Source: Acrocarpospora macrocephala
GTDB taxonomy: Bacteria > Actinomycetota > Actinomycetes > Streptosporangiales > Streptosporangiaceae
Direction of reading: 5' to 3'
Assembly (NCBI RefSeq): GCF_009687865.1
Contig: NZ_BLAE01000004.1
Span: 124,001 to 188,000 of the forward strand
DNA: 64,000 nt
The notes below the pieces were generated by a model. The model made no database searches. It saw only the letters and a list, made by a program, of their open reading frames with translations, and was not told where the DNA came from. Position numbers and translations under genes: made by a program. Positions 8,753-18,449 of this stretch are shown here, one piece after another; position 1 is the stretch's first letter; each line of letters starts with the position of its first letter.

Positions 8753-8962
8753 ATGAAGGCGTTTCTGCACCGGCTCCGCAATCTCCGCGACAGACCCGAC
8801 AGCGGCACTGCCGACGGTGGCCCATTTGGCCTGGGCCTGGCGACCGCGATGCGTAACTACTACTCCGCCCACGACGCCGATCAGCATCTGCGCCGCTGGG
8901 CTACCGAACAACACCCCACCACCACTCCCGCCGATCGCTCCGGCGACCACCACCCACGCTAA
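8753..8962 (+). CDS. Small uncharacterised protein with a very strong ribosome binding site
   Basis: 69 aa from ATG 8753 (MKAFLHRLRNLRD). An AAAGGAGGTGA Shine-Dalgarno lies at 8738-8748, close to the ideal match to 16S rRNA, which decides this start over the ATG two codons upstream. No family recognised. The N-terminus is basic and possibly amphipathic, followed by AMRNYYSAHDADQHLRRWATEQ and a His/Pro-rich tail. It is 70 nt downstream of the GntR gene on the same strand. Confidence 0.55.
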   Translation: MKAFLHRLRNLRDRPDSGTADGGPFGLGLATAMRNYYSAHDADQHLRRWATEQHPTTTPADRSGDHHPR

Positions 8963-9930
8963 TCCGAGCACCATCAAGCGAGCACCATCGAGCGAACCCA
9001 TCAACCGACCATCTAGCACCAAACACCCACAACCGAGCACCAGAACCGAGCACGTAGAACCGAGCACCCAAATCCAGACACCAGATCTAAACACCCAGAT
9101 CTGACCACCAGGGGCAGAGCCGGACCAATGCCCGCCGCGGCCTCCGCGAGCGTCCCCCACCGGCTCCCCCAAGCGAATCCCTCCAGGCCCGGATCCGTCA
9201 GTAGCCCGGCACAGGGCACCCGGCCGCCAAGGGACTTCGACTCCAAGACCAGCCGGACCTCACCGTCAAATCGACGCCGAGGTCCAACAGAACGAGCAGT
9301 TCACCGACTTGCTCTCCGCTATCCGGCGCCGATCACGCCGGTGACGGTTCTCACCACACCAGCGCCAAGAGTGGCGACGGCATCTTGTTGGAATCCTTAG
9401 CACTCCTGGAAGTCCATCAGGCGCTGCTTGGAATTCCTGGCACCCCTGGAACTCCACCGAGGCACTGCTTGGAATTCTTGGCGCTCCTGAATCACCGCCG
9501 AGGCGCTGCTGTGGGCACTCTGATTCGCTGATGACCTCTTGGCGTTCCAGGAGATCTTGACGTAGTGACCCTTCGCGTTCCCGGAAGCGCCTTTGGGAAC
9601 GCGACTCGGTATCCGCGAAGCTATTGAAATGCGATCCTGGCGACCCCGCCAAGCCCTTTGGAAAGGCGAAATTGGCACCCCCGAAGCTTAGAAGGCGACC
9701 TTGGCCGTTGAAAAGGCGACCTTGGCACCCGTGAAGCTTAGAAAGGCGACCATGACGGCTCACCAAGCTTTGTTCGGACGGTGACCCCTTGGCTTGGAAG
9801 GCAACCACGACACCCCGGAGGGCGCTTTGGGAAAGGCTAGGCGATCCCAATTTGTGAGATGGGGGTCTTTTGCGTGGGCTTTGTTGAATGACTGGATTGT
9901 GAAGCGGAAAGGGTTGGCGGGCGGTCCGGG
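8963..9930. other. Gene-poor stretch of degenerate short repeats
   Basis: No gene can be supported. About 8963-9115 is built from variants of CCGAGCACCA and AACCGAGCAC. About 9385-9500 has imperfect units of roughly 46 bp with GCTTGGAATTCCTGG, CTGGAACTCCACCGAGG and close variants. About 9670-9760 repeats GAAGCTTAGAAAGGCGACC. These look like decayed minisatellites lying between convergent transcription units. Confidence 0.6.
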
Positions 9931-9950
9931 GAGGGCCGCCCGCCTGGGTG

Positions 9951-10094
9951 GGTGGATGCGGGTTCAGGAGAGTAGGTGGATGCGGGTTCAGGAGAGTAGG
10001 TGGATGCGGGTTCAGGAGAGTAGGTGGATGCGGGTTCAGGAGAGTAGGTGGATGCGGGTTCAGGAGAGTAGGTGGGTGGAGGGTTTCAGGAGAG
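9951..10094. repeat. 24-bp minisatellite, five exact copies plus one degenerate
   Basis: The unit GGTGGATGCGGGTTCAGGAG followed by AGTA is repeated exactly at 9951-10070, five times. A diverged sixth unit covers 10071-10094. There are no spacers, so it is not CRISPR. It ends 45 nt before the terC stop codon. Confidence 0.95.
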
Positions 10095-10138
10095 GTTGGC
10101 TGGGGTTACGGCGCCGGCCTGCTCTTGGCCCTGTGGGG

Positions 10139-11128
10139 TTAGTTGTCGACTTCCGCGGGTTCGCGTTGGATTTGGGCGGCCGCGCGGCGAGTGTCGGAGC
10201 GGGATTTGATGAGGCTGGCGATCGTGGTCAGGACCAGAGTGCCGATGATGACGCCCAGGGAGACCAGGATCGGGACTTCGGGCGCCCAGGAGACGCCGTC
10301 GTGGTGCAGGGCTTCCAGGATGAGCTTGACGCCGATGAAGGCGAGCACGATCGACAGGCCCTTGCTGAGGTAGATCAGGCGGTCCAGCAGGCCACCGATC
10401 AGGAAGAACAGCTGGCGCAGACCCATCAGCGCGAACACGTTGGCCGTGAACACCAGATACGGCTCCCGGGTCAATCCGAAGATCGCCGGAATCGAGTCCA
10501 GGGCGAACAGCAGGTCCGTCGTCCCGATGGCCACCATGACGATGAGCATCGGCGTGACCAGCCGGCGGCCGGCGACCTGAACGGTGAGTCGCGCCCCGTG
10601 GTAGACGTCGGTGGCGGGCAGCACCCGCCGTACCGCACGGATCGCGATGTTCTCCGAGAACTCGGCTTCCTCCTCCTCATGTCCGATGAGCTTCCACGCC
10701 GTATAGACCAGGAACGCGCCGAACACATAGAACAACCAGTCGAACCTGGCCACGGCCTCGGCTCCGGCCGCGATGAACAGACCGCGCATCAACAGCGCGA
10801 TCACGATGCCGACCAGCAGCACCTTCTGCCGGTACAGCCGGGGCACCGAGAACCGGCTCATGATCAGAAGGAAGACGAACAGGTTGTCCATGCTGAGCGA
10901 ATACTCGGTAATCCATCCGGCGAAGAACTCGCCGCCTCGGGCGGGCCCGGCCACGAGCAGCAACCCGCCGCCGAACGCCGCCGCGAGCGCCACGTAGAAG
11001 AGCACCCACCACGTGCATTCGCGGAAGGACGGCTCGCGCGGGTTGCGCGCGACCAGATAGAAGTCGAAGGCCAGTACCAGGGCGAAGACGCCGATCGTGG
11101 TGAGCCACACCCAGATGGGCAGGTTCAT
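10139..11128 (-). CDS. TerC family integral membrane protein
   Basis: 329 aa with eight or so predicted membrane segments. The two TerC signatures are present: EYSLSMDNLFVFLLI near 75-89 and DLLFALDSIPAIFGLT near 207-222. Family members act in metal (notably Mn) export or loading of exported metalloproteins, or are linked to tellurite resistance. It is the last gene of the decarboxylase/transferase operon; its ATG overlaps the stop of the 189-aa membrane protein. Its link to oxalate may be through metal-oxalate chemistry, which is inference. Confidence 0.88.
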   Translation of the reverse strand: MNLPIWVWLTTIGVFALVLAFDFYLVARNPREPSFRECTWWVLFYVALAAAFGGGLLLVAGPARGGEFFAGWITEYSLSMDNLFVFLLIMSRFSVPRLYRQKVLLVGIVIALLMRGLFIAAGAEAVARFDWLFYVFGAFLVYTAWKLIGHEEEEAEFSENIAIRAVRRVLPATDVYHGARLTVQVAGRRLVTPMLIVMVAIGTTDLLFALDSIPAIFGLTREPYLVFTANVFALMGLRQLFFLIGGLLDRLIYLSKGLSIVLAFIGVKLILEALHHDGVSWAPEVPILVSLGVIIGTLVLTTIASLIKSRSDTRRAAAQIQREPAEVDN

Positions 11129-11694
11129 CGAGCTCCTTTCTTCGTCTTGGCCCGCCGCCGGTCACGGGCGCGCGACAACGTTTCGGCGTGCTCGACATAC
11201 CGCCGCAGCAGCAGGGCCGCCTCGGGGTTGTGGTCGGTCAAGCGCATCAGCCACTGCGGCATGAAGCGCTCGTGCAGCCAGAGGAACCCGATGGCGAAGC
11301 CGAGACTGACCATGGCCTGGTAGGCGAGGAAGCCGCCCAGACCGCCGGACAGGAACACCTCCCCGTGCAGGACGAGACCCGCGGCCGTCTCCTGGAACAG
11401 CCGGGACAGCGGGAAGGCGATGAGCCAGAAGACCCCGGCCGGGGCGAAGACGCCGGGCCGGAACAGGCCGCTGACCCTGCCGCCGAGGAGGCGGGGGCCG
11501 AGCAGCGTGCCGTACGCCCCGCCGAACAGGCCGAGCGGCAGGGCCAGGGCGAGCGCCGAGACGGCGGCCCAGCCGGTGGACTGCCCCGCGAGGAGGGTCA
11601 GCCCACCGGCCATGGCGCCGGCGACGACTCCGATCGACAGCCCCGGGATCGCGAGCTCCGCGTAGTGTCGTCCGAATGATCGTCCAGGCGCCAT
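11125..11694 (-). CDS. Uncharacterised membrane protein
   Basis: 189 aa with about four hydrophobic segments (for example LSIGVVAGAMAGGLTLLAG and ALALALPLGLFGGAYG) and a strongly basic C-terminus ending RRRAKTKKGAR. No family recognised. It starts one base after the Nramp-like gene and overlaps terC by 4 nt, so the three are co-translated. A role in the same transport process as its neighbours is likely, but its nature is not visible. Confidence 0.75.
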   Translation of the reverse strand: MAPGRSFGRHYAELAIPGLSIGVVAGAMAGGLTLLAGQSTGWAAVSALALALPLGLFGGAYGTLLGPRLLGGRVSGLFRPGVFAPAGVFWLIAFPLSRLFQETAAGLVLHGEVFLSGGLGGFLAYQAMVSLGFAIGFLWLHERFMPQWLMRLTDHNPEAALLLRRYVEHAETLSRARDRRRAKTKKGAR

Positions 11695-11695
11695 G

Positions 11696-13192
11696 TCAGC
11701 CCACTACCACGCCGAACGCGAACAGGCTGTAGAGCAGCATGCCGAGATAGAACACCGCGCCGAAGCCGATGATCACGTTCGTCCAGATCTTGGGCCGGAT
11801 GGGTTTGGGCAGCATCCGGTTGTTCACCAGCAGAAGTGTGACGCAGTAGGCGCCCATCGCGAACGTTGACAGGAACGCCAGCGTGTCGAGGATGCCACTG
11901 GGCCCGTCCGCGGGACCGAACAGCAGGATGAGGATGCCGAAGGCGATGACGCCCCACAGGAACGCGGCGTAGAGGTGCGACATGCGCAGCCGCTTGGCGC
12001 CGCGGACGAAGTGGTAGGTCATGTCGGCCTGACCGCGCGAGAACGAGTCGAACAGGCCGAGGGTGGCGTTCAGCCCGATCAGCGCGATGAAGCCGAGGAA
12101 GACCCCGCCCAGGATGGAGCTGCCCGCCGAGGCGAAGGAGTCGGCCATCGCGGTGAGCGCGGCTCCCCGCTCACCGTTCTCGATCACGTCCTTGACCCCG
12201 GGGGTGTTCCTGGCCGCGGCCTGGGCGATCACGGTGAACGAGATCGTCACCAGCATCGTGATGCCCCAGAAGAGCAGCAGCGCGTCAAAGGTGACCCAGC
12301 GCCGCCAGCCCCTCCACTTGCGCATCTCCTCCGGGTTCTCGGTGTCGAACATGAAGCCGCGCGACGGCATGGCCTCTTCTTCGCCGGCGTGCCGGAGACC
12401 GCGGATCTGCGGGATGTGCGCGCCCATACCGGCGCCGGAGTCGCGCAGATGCAGCGTGTACCACATCTGCTGCATGCCCGAGGGACCGGCGAAGGCGATG
12501 GAGCCCACGATGACGGGGAACCAGGCCGCCGACATGGCTTCCGACGGCAGGTAGCCGAAGGAGAACATGCCGGTGATGGTGTTCACCACGTCACTCCAGG
12601 TGCCGACCATGGCCGCCACGACCGCGGTGCTCACCACGAGCGTGCCGATCAGGACCGACAGCACGCTCTCCAGGAAGCTGTAGATCACTTTGGCCAGGCT
12701 GAAAACAACCCCGACCAGGAGTAATCCGACCACGGCCGTGACCGTCCATGGAATTCCTGTTATCTCTTCGAACGCCGCCGCGCCCGCCGACAGGTGGCCT
12801 GGCCAGATGTAGACCAGGATGGCGGCGACGAAGAAGAACCACATCAGTGGCTTGAAGACCCGGGCGGCGCCGAAGAAGATGCTCTCTCCGGTGGCCATCG
12901 CATACCGCGCCATCTCCAGCATGACGACGGCCTGGAGGGTGACGCCGATCAGGAACAGCCATCTGATCTCCGGCCCGAAGAGCAGGACCAGCCGGGGCCA
13001 CATGTAGGACTCGCCCATGCCCACGCCGAGCGCGACGAGGAACACGGTGGGCCCGAGGATGTGCACCGACGGGGGCGCGTCGGGCAGCGTGCGGATGGGC
13101 ATCGGCTCCAGTTTGCCCGCCCGCCATACTCGTTCTTCTTGATCCGCTGGGGCAGCCGTGTGCTCGGTCGCCGGTGTTCTTGACGTGTCCAC
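11696..13192 (-). CDS. Nramp-related membrane transporter lacking the canonical metal-site motifs
   Basis: 498 aa, about 11 membrane segments, general Nramp (SLC11-like) layout. In true Nramps TM1 carries DPGN and TM6 carries MPH, which bind the metal. Here the TM1 region reads ALGVGMGESYMWPR (54-67) and the TM6 region reads SIAFAGPSGMQQMW, so both motifs are absent. A charged loop of about 50 residues follows (AEEEAM-like and DTENPEEMRKWRGWRRW). It lies in the oxalate operon, 82 nt after the ADP-forming synthetase. Mn/Fe import is doubtful; transport of another solute, or of a metal chelate, is possible. Confidence 0.7.
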   Translation of the reverse strand: MDTSRTPATEHTAAPADQEERVWRAGKLEPMPIRTLPDAPPSVHILGPTVFLVALGVGMGESYMWPRLVLLFGPEIRWLFLIGVTLQAVVMLEMARYAMATGESIFFGAARVFKPLMWFFFVAAILVYIWPGHLSAGAAAFEEITGIPWTVTAVVGLLLVGVVFSLAKVIYSFLESVLSVLIGTLVVSTAVVAAMVGTWSDVVNTITGMFSFGYLPSEAMSAAWFPVIVGSIAFAGPSGMQQMWYTLHLRDSGAGMGAHIPQIRGLRHAGEEEAMPSRGFMFDTENPEEMRKWRGWRRWVTFDALLLFWGITMLVTISFTVIAQAAARNTPGVKDVIENGERGAALTAMADSFASAGSSILGGVFLGFIALIGLNATLGLFDSFSRGQADMTYHFVRGAKRLRMSHLYAAFLWGVIAFGILILLFGPADGPSGILDTLAFLSTFAMGAYCVTLLLVNNRMLPKPIRPKIWTNVIIGFGAVFYLGMLLYSLFAFGVVVG

Positions 13193-13274
13193 GTATGGAC
13201 CTCCTCGGGAGTTTTGATTGGTCCCGCCTATCCCCGATTCGCCCCCTCGCTGTGGTGCGACCCCCCGCCCGCGC

Positions 13275-15410
13275 TCAGCCGCTCAGCAGGCCGGCCGCGC
13301 GGGCCCAGCGATACTTCGCGCCGAGCACCGCCACCGGTCGCTCCGTGGTGTACGGATAGGCGATGACGCCGTGGTCGAAGAGGTATTCGCACGCCTCCTC
13401 GACTTCGACGTCACCGGCCAGCGACGCCACCACCGGCTTGTCGTTGCCCTTGGCCCGTTCCTCGGCCACGACCTTGGAGACCAGCTCGGCGAAGACCATC
13501 GGCGGGGTGACGATGGTGTGCCAGTAGCCGAGCACCAGGGCGTGGATCCGGGGATCGGTCAAGCCGAGCCTGAGGGTGTTCTCGTATGTGCTGGGCGGCT
13601 CGCCGCCCGTGATGTCGATCGGGTTGCCCGCCGCTCCGAACGGCGGGATGTAGGCCCGGAACGCCTCGTCCAGGTCGGGCGGGATCTCCATCAAGGTGAG
13701 CCCGTTGTCCACGCACGCGTCGGAGAGCAGCACGCCGGACCCGCCGGCGCCGGTGATGATGACGACGTTCTCGCCCTTCGGCGTGGGCATGAGCGGCAGC
13801 GACCTGGCGTATTCCAGCATCTCGTTCAGCCCGGGGGCGCGGACCACGCCCGCCTGCCGCAGGATGTCGTCGTAGACCTTGTCGTCGCCGGCCAGCGCGC
13901 CGGTGTGGGATCCGGCGGCACGGGCGCCCATGGCGGTCCGCCCGGCCTTCAGCACGATCACCGGTTTGGTCTTCACCATCCGGCGCGCGGCCTCCACGAA
14001 GCCGCGCCCGTCCTTGAGATCCTCCAGGTGCATGGCCACGAGGCGGGTGTTGTCGTCCTGCTCGAAGAAGGTGAGCAGATCGTCCTCGTCCACGTCGGCC
14101 TTGTTGCCGACGCCGACGATCGCCGACACGCCCATCCGGGTGCTCCGGCTGAAGCCGAGGATGGCCATTCCGATGCCGCCGCTCTGCGACGTCAGCGCCA
14201 CGCTGCCGCGCACGTCATACGGCGTGCAGAAGGTCGCGCACAGGTTTTCCGGAGTGTAGTAGTACCCGTAGATGTTGGGGCCCAGCATGCGGACACCGTG
14301 CCGCCGGGCGATCTCCACGATCTCCTGCTGGCCTTCGACGTTGCCGGTCTCGGCGAACCCGGACGGGATCATGATGGCTCCGGCCACGCCCTTGACGCCC
14401 GCGTCCTCCAGCGCCCCGGCCACGAACTGGGCGGGGATGGCGAACACGGCCACGTCCACCTCGCCGGGCACGGCCGCCATGTTCGGATAGGCCGGTAACC
14501 CCAGGATCTCGGTGGCTTTCGGGTTGATCGGATAGATCCGGCCCTGGTAGCCGCCGTTGATGAGGTTCCGCATCACCGAGTTGCCGATCTTCCCGGTCTC
14601 CGCGGAGGCGCCGATGACGGCCACCGCGCGCGGTTTGAAGATGCGTTTCATCGAGGCGAGGATCTCCTCCCGCGACAGCCGGACCGGCTCTACGGCGGGT
14701 TCGGCGGCGAGCAGGATGCGCACGTCGGCGGCGACCGCGCCGTTCGCCGAGGCGAAGACGGGGTTGAGGTCGACTTCGGCGATCTCGGGGTGGTCGGCGA
14801 CGAGGGCGCCGACGCGCTCGATCATGCCCGCGAGCGCCTCGCGGTCGGCCGGCTCGGCCCCCCGCGCACCCCGCAGCACTTCCGCCGCTCTGATGTCATC
14901 GAGCATCCCGAGTGCATCATCGCCTGAAAGCGGGGCAAGCCGGAAGGTCACATCCTTCAGGACCTCGACCAGGACGCCGCCCAGGCCGAAAGCCACCACC
15001 TTGCCGAACGTCGGGTCGGTCACCGCGCCGATGATCACTTCGTAGCCGCCGCCGACCATCTGCTGGACCTGCACGCCGTCAATGGCGGCGTTCGGGTCGT
15101 ACGCGTGCGCGGCGGCCATGATCTGGTCGTAGCCGGATCGGACCGCGTCGGGGGTGGCCAGGCCAACGAGCACGCCGCCGGCCTCGGTCTTGTGCAGGAT
15201 GTCCGGGGAGACGATCTTCAACACGACCGGGAAGCCGATCTCGGCGGCCAGCGCGACGGCCTCGTCGGCCGAGGTGGCCAGTCCCTCGCCGGGGGTGGCG
15301 ATCCCGTACGCGTCGCAGATGCGTTTGCCCTCGGGAGCGGTCAACGCGAGCCGGCCCTCGGCCCTGGCCTTCTCCAGGATCTCTCCGACCTCATTCGACA
15401 TCTCAGACAA
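13275..15410 (-). CDS. ADP-forming acyl-CoA synthetase, permuted single chain
   Basis: 711 aa. The N-terminal third (about 10-235) is an ATP-grasp domain with [34 protein letters not shown]-like and EVDLNPVF motifs. CoA-binding ([14 protein letters not shown] near 264-277) and succinyl-CoA-ligase-like domains follow, with the phosphohistidine motif GSHTGALAG (His502). This is the beta-then-alpha order. The usual GPNCxG is GPNIYGYYY at 377-385, so the Cys next to the CoA site is missing. It overlaps frc by 8 nt. Possible roles are making oxalyl-CoA with ATP, or recovering ATP from formyl-CoA; neither is shown by sequence. Confidence 0.82.
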   Translation of the reverse strand: MSEMSNEVGEILEKARAEGRLALTAPEGKRICDAYGIATPGEGLATSADEAVALAAEIGFPVVLKIVSPDILHKTEAGGVLVGLATPDAVRSGYDQIMAAAHAYDPNAAIDGVQVQQMVGGGYEVIIGAVTDPTFGKVVAFGLGGVLVEVLKDVTFRLAPLSGDDALGMLDDIRAAEVLRGARGAEPADREALAGMIERVGALVADHPEIAEVDLNPVFASANGAVAADVRILLAAEPAVEPVRLSREEILASMKRIFKPRAVAVIGASAETGKIGNSVMRNLINGGYQGRIYPINPKATEILGLPAYPNMAAVPGEVDVAVFAIPAQFVAGALEDAGVKGVAGAIMIPSGFAETGNVEGQQEIVEIARRHGVRMLGPNIYGYYYTPENLCATFCTPYDVRGSVALTSQSGGIGMAILGFSRSTRMGVSAIVGVGNKADVDEDDLLTFFEQDDNTRLVAMHLEDLKDGRGFVEAARRMVKTKPVIVLKAGRTAMGARAAGSHTGALAGDDKVYDDILRQAGVVRAPGLNEMLEYARSLPLMPTPKGENVVIITGAGGSGVLLSDACVDNGLTLMEIPPDLDEAFRAYIPPFGAAGNPIDITGGEPPSTYENTLRLGLTDPRIHALVLGYWHTIVTPPMVFAELVSKVVAEERAKGNDKPVVASLAGDVEVEEACEYLFDHGVIAYPYTTERPVAVLGAKYRWARAAGLLSG

Positions 15411-16629
15411 CTCCGTCTCTCTTCAGCTGGGCCAGCTCGTCGGCGGTGACGCCGAGCCCGGCGTAGATCTCCTGGTTGTGCTCGCCGAGCAGGGGCGGCG
15501 TGGTCACCTCGACCGGGGAGTCGGAGAGGTGGAGCGGGCTGCCGACGGTGACGAAGGAGCCGCGCTCGGGGTGATCGACGGTGATCACCGCGCCTTCTTC
15601 GCGCAGCGATTCGTCCTCGACCAGTTCGCGGGTCGACAGGATCGGGCCGCACGGGATGTTCTCCGCGTTCAGCCGGTCCAGCACCGCCCACTTGTCGTGC
15701 TGGATACTCCATTCCTCGATGAGCTGGAACATCTTGTCGAGCTTGGGCAGCCGGGCCTCCGGCGTGGCCCACTCGGGGTCCTCGGCCAGCTCGGGGCGGC
15801 CGATGATCGCCGACAGCGGGCGCCAGCCGACGGGTTGCACGATCACGTAGATGTAGTCGTTCGGCCCGCCGGGGGCGCAGCGCACCGCCCAGCCCGGCTG
15901 GCCGCCGCCGGAGGCGTTGCCCGACCGGGGGACCTCATTGCCGAACAGCTCGTTCGGATACTCCCGGAGCGGGCCGTGCGCCAGCCGCTGCTGGTCGCGC
16001 AGCTTGACCCGGCACAGGTTGAGCACGGCGTGCTGCATGGCGACCTGGACCCGCTGGCCCCGGCCGGTCTGGCCGCGCTGGTAGAGGGCGGCCAGGATGC
16101 CGGCCACGGCGTGCACGCCGGTGCCGGAGTCGCCGATCTGGGCGGCGGTGGCCAGCGGCGGGCCGTCTTCGAAGCCGGTGGTGGACATCGAGCCGCCCAT
16201 CGCCTGGGCGATCACCTCATATGCCTTGAAGTCGGCATACCGCCCCGGGCCGAAGCCCTTGATCGACGCGTACACCAGGCGGGGGTTGAGTTCCTGCAGC
16301 CGCTCCCAGGTGAAGCCCATCCGGTCGACGGCTCCGGGGCCGAAGTTCTCGACCAGGATGTCGGCCTCCTTGACCAGGCCGGTGAACAGCTCCTTGCCGC
16401 GCGCGCTCTTCATGTTGAGCGTGATGCTGCGCTTGTTGCAGTTGAGCATCGTGAAGTAGAGGCTGTCCACGCCGGGCAGGTCACGCAGCTGCTGCCGGGT
16501 GATGTCGCCGGTGGGCGCCTCCAGCTTGACGACGTCGGCGCCGAGCCAGCCGAGCAGCTGGGTGCAGGACGGGCCGGACTGCACGTGGGTCATGTCGAGG
16601 ACGCGGACGCCCTCCAGGGCCTTTCCCAT
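15403..16629 (-). CDS. frc: Formyl-CoA:oxalate CoA-transferase
   Basis: 408 aa class III CoA-transferase, close to Oxalobacter Frc and E. coli YfdW over the whole length. Visible landmarks are VQSGPSCTQ (16-24), [29 protein letters not shown], the catalytic Asp167 in [23 protein letters not shown] near 204-216 and the glycine loop [11 protein letters not shown]. It moves CoA from formyl-CoA to oxalate, making oxalyl-CoA for the decarboxylase encoded just upstream. It starts 12 nt after the oxc stop. Confidence 0.95.
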   Translation of the reverse strand: MGKALEGVRVLDMTHVQSGPSCTQLLGWLGADVVKLEAPTGDITRQQLRDLPGVDSLYFTMLNCNKRSITLNMKSARGKELFTGLVKEADILVENFGPGAVDRMGFTWERLQELNPRLVYASIKGFGPGRYADFKAYEVIAQAMGGSMSTTGFEDGPPLATAAQIGDSGTGVHAVAGILAALYQRGQTGRGQRVQVAMQHAVLNLCRVKLRDQQRLAHGPLREYPNELFGNEVPRSGNASGGGQPGWAVRCAPGGPNDYIYVIVQPVGWRPLSAIIGRPELAEDPEWATPEARLPKLDKMFQLIEEWSIQHDKWAVLDRLNAENIPCGPILSTRELVEDESLREEGAVITVDHPERGSFVTVGSPLHLSDSPVEVTTPPLLGEHNQEIYAGLGVTADELAQLKRDGVV

Positions 16630-16641
16630 GCCGGTCCTCCC

Positions 16642-18342
16642 CTACTTGTACATCGTCTGGTTCATGGTTCCGGGGGCGTATACCTCCGGATCGACCCATA
16701 CGTTGATCAGCGCGGGCTTGCCGGACTCGCGGGCACGCTCCAGCGCGGGCCGGATGTCGGCCGGGTCCCTGACCTCCTCGCCGTAACCGCCCAGCATCCG
16801 GGCGAACTCGTCGTAGCGCACGTCGCCGAGGGTGTTGCCGACCCGGCCGCGGGCGTTGCCGTACTTGGCGGCCTGGCCGTAGCGGATCTGGTTCATGGAG
16901 GAGTTGTTGCCGATGACGCCGATGAACGGCAGGTCGAAGCGGACCATGGTCTCGAAGTCCCAGCCGGTGAGGCTGAACGCGCCGTCGCCGAACAGGCAGA
17001 GCACCTCCTTGTCGGGGCGCGCGTATTTGGCCGCCATGGCGAACGCGACGCCGACGCCGAGGGTGCCCAGCGGGCCCGGGTCCATCCAGTGGCCGGGCGA
17101 CTTGGGCTGCACGACCTGGCCGGAGAAGGTGACGATGTCGCCGCCGTCGCCGATGTAGATGGTGTCCTCGGTGAGGAACTCGTTGATCTCGTGGACCAGG
17201 CGGTAGGGGTCGATCGGCTGGGCGCCGGAGAGCTGGCGGGACAGGCGGTTCTCATACGCCTTGATCTCGACCGCGCGCAGCTCCTCCAGCCATTCCTTGC
17301 GCCGGGCCGCGCCGCTGTCCACCCGCCCGGAGGCGGCCTGCGCGGCGGCGGACAGGATGAGCCCCGCGTCGCCGACGATGCCCAGGTCGATGTCCCGGTT
17401 CTTGCCGACCGTGCGGTAGTCGAGGTCGATCTGGACCACCGAGGCGGACTTGGACAGGCGCTTGCCGTAGCCCATCCGGAAGTCGAACGGCGTGCCGACG
17501 ATGATGATCAGGTCGGCCTCGGTGAACGCGTAACGCCGCGACAGCTGGAAGTGGTGCGGGTCGCCCGGCGGCAGGGTGCCGCGGCCGGAGCCGTTCATGT
17601 ACGCCGGGACGTTGAGCGCCCGCACGAAGTCGATCGCGTCGTCGGTGGCCCGGCACGTCCACACCTGACTGCCGAGCAGCACGCACGGCTTCTCGGAGTG
17701 CACCAGCAGGTCGGCCAGGCGCTCGATGGCCTCCGGGTCGCCGGCCTGCCGGGTGGACGCGCGGTAGCGCCCGGCCTCCGGAATCCGGGCCTTGGCCAAG
17801 GGCACGCTCGCGTCCAGCACATCCCTCGGGATCTCCAGGAAGGACGGGCCCGGCGCGCCGTTGTAGCACTCGCGGAACGCCATCGACACGATGTCGGCCA
17901 CCCGTTCCGTGCCCGGGACCGTGGCCGCGAACTTGGTGATGGGGGTCATCATGTCCACGTGCGGCAGGTCCTGCAGCGAGCCCATCTTGTGCTGGCTGAG
18001 GGCGCCCTGACCACCGATGAGCAACATCGGGCTTTCCGCGCGAAAAGCGTTGGCCACACCGGTCACCGCGTCGGTCGTGCCGGGGCCGGCCGTGACCACC
18101 GCGCAGCCCGGCTTGCCGGTGATCCGCGCGTAGCCGTCAGCGGCATGCGCGGCCACCTGCTCGTGCCGGACGTCGATGACCTCGATGCCCTCGTCCACGC
18201 AGCCGTCGTAGATGTCGATGATGTGGCCGCCGCAGAGCGTGAAGATCACGTCGATCCCCTCCGCCTTTAGGGCCTTCGCCACCAGGTGGCCGCCGGAGAT
18301 CATTTCCGGCGCGTCCGCTGCCTGCGGCACTGGCTCCGTCAT
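16642..18342 (-). CDS. oxc: Oxalyl-CoA decarboxylase-type ThDP enzyme
   Basis: 566 aa ThDP enzyme of the oxalyl-CoA decarboxylase / 2-hydroxyacyl-CoA lyase branch. Catalytic Glu61 is in VRHEQVAAHAADGYAR, the C-terminal ThDP site in CLFGDGAFSLTGWDFETM and NNSSMNQ. Because it is in one operon with frc and near a formate dehydrogenase, decarboxylation of oxalyl-CoA to formyl-CoA is the likely job. It is, however, clearly diverged from Oxalobacter and E. coli Oxc (N-terminal FTLCGGHIIDIYDGC), so condensation of formyl-CoA with a carbonyl, as in 2-hydroxyacyl-CoA lyases, is an alternative. First gene of its operon; operator 43 nt upstream. Confidence 0.72.
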   Translation of the reverse strand: MTEPVPQAADAPEMISGGHLVAKALKAEGIDVIFTLCGGHIIDIYDGCVDEGIEVIDVRHEQVAAHAADGYARITGKPGCAVVTAGPGTTDAVTGVANAFRAESPMLLIGGQGALSQHKMGSLQDLPHVDMMTPITKFAATVPGTERVADIVSMAFRECYNGAPGPSFLEIPRDVLDASVPLAKARIPEAGRYRASTRQAGDPEAIERLADLLVHSEKPCVLLGSQVWTCRATDDAIDFVRALNVPAYMNGSGRGTLPPGDPHHFQLSRRYAFTEADLIIIVGTPFDFRMGYGKRLSKSASVVQIDLDYRTVGKNRDIDLGIVGDAGLILSAAAQAASGRVDSGAARRKEWLEELRAVEIKAYENRLSRQLSGAQPIDPYRLVHEINEFLTEDTIYIGDGGDIVTFSGQVVQPKSPGHWMDPGPLGTLGVGVAFAMAAKYARPDKEVLCLFGDGAFSLTGWDFETMVRFDLPFIGVIGNNSSMNQIRYGQAAKYGNARGRVGNTLGDVRYDEFARMLGGYGEEVRDPADIRPALERARESGKPALINVWVDPEVYAPGTMNQTMYK

Positions 18343-18384
18343 CTGTGTCGTCCTTCCGGGAGACGTTCTGCTTCATGTCTACGC

Positions 18385-18402
18385 CATACTGCATACCGTA
18401 TG
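18385..18402. promoter_or_regulatory. GntR-type operator copy 4 (oxc promoter)
   Basis: CATACTGCATACCGTATG. It matches the palindromic consensus at every fixed base except one and sits 43-60 nt upstream of the oxc start. Confidence 0.8.
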
Positions 18403-18449
18403 AGGAACATGGTTACCCTCCTGTCCCTGGGATGTCCAGAGGTTTCGGC

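Noticed and set aside
9951-10094. CRISPR array
   Set aside because: Units are adjacent with no unique spacers and no cas genes are present. The same holds for the 44-bp array at 36330-36915.
15154-18270. Very long plus-strand ORF (over 1000 codons) opposite the frc and oxc genes
   Set aside because: It is the antisense shadow of two clear minus-strand enzymes in high-GC DNA; its translation is low-complexity Arg/Gly/Asp/His sequence with no domain.
16642-18342. Acetolactate synthase
   Set aside because: No regulatory subunit gene follows, the N-terminal sequence differs, and it is in one operon with formyl-CoA transferase.
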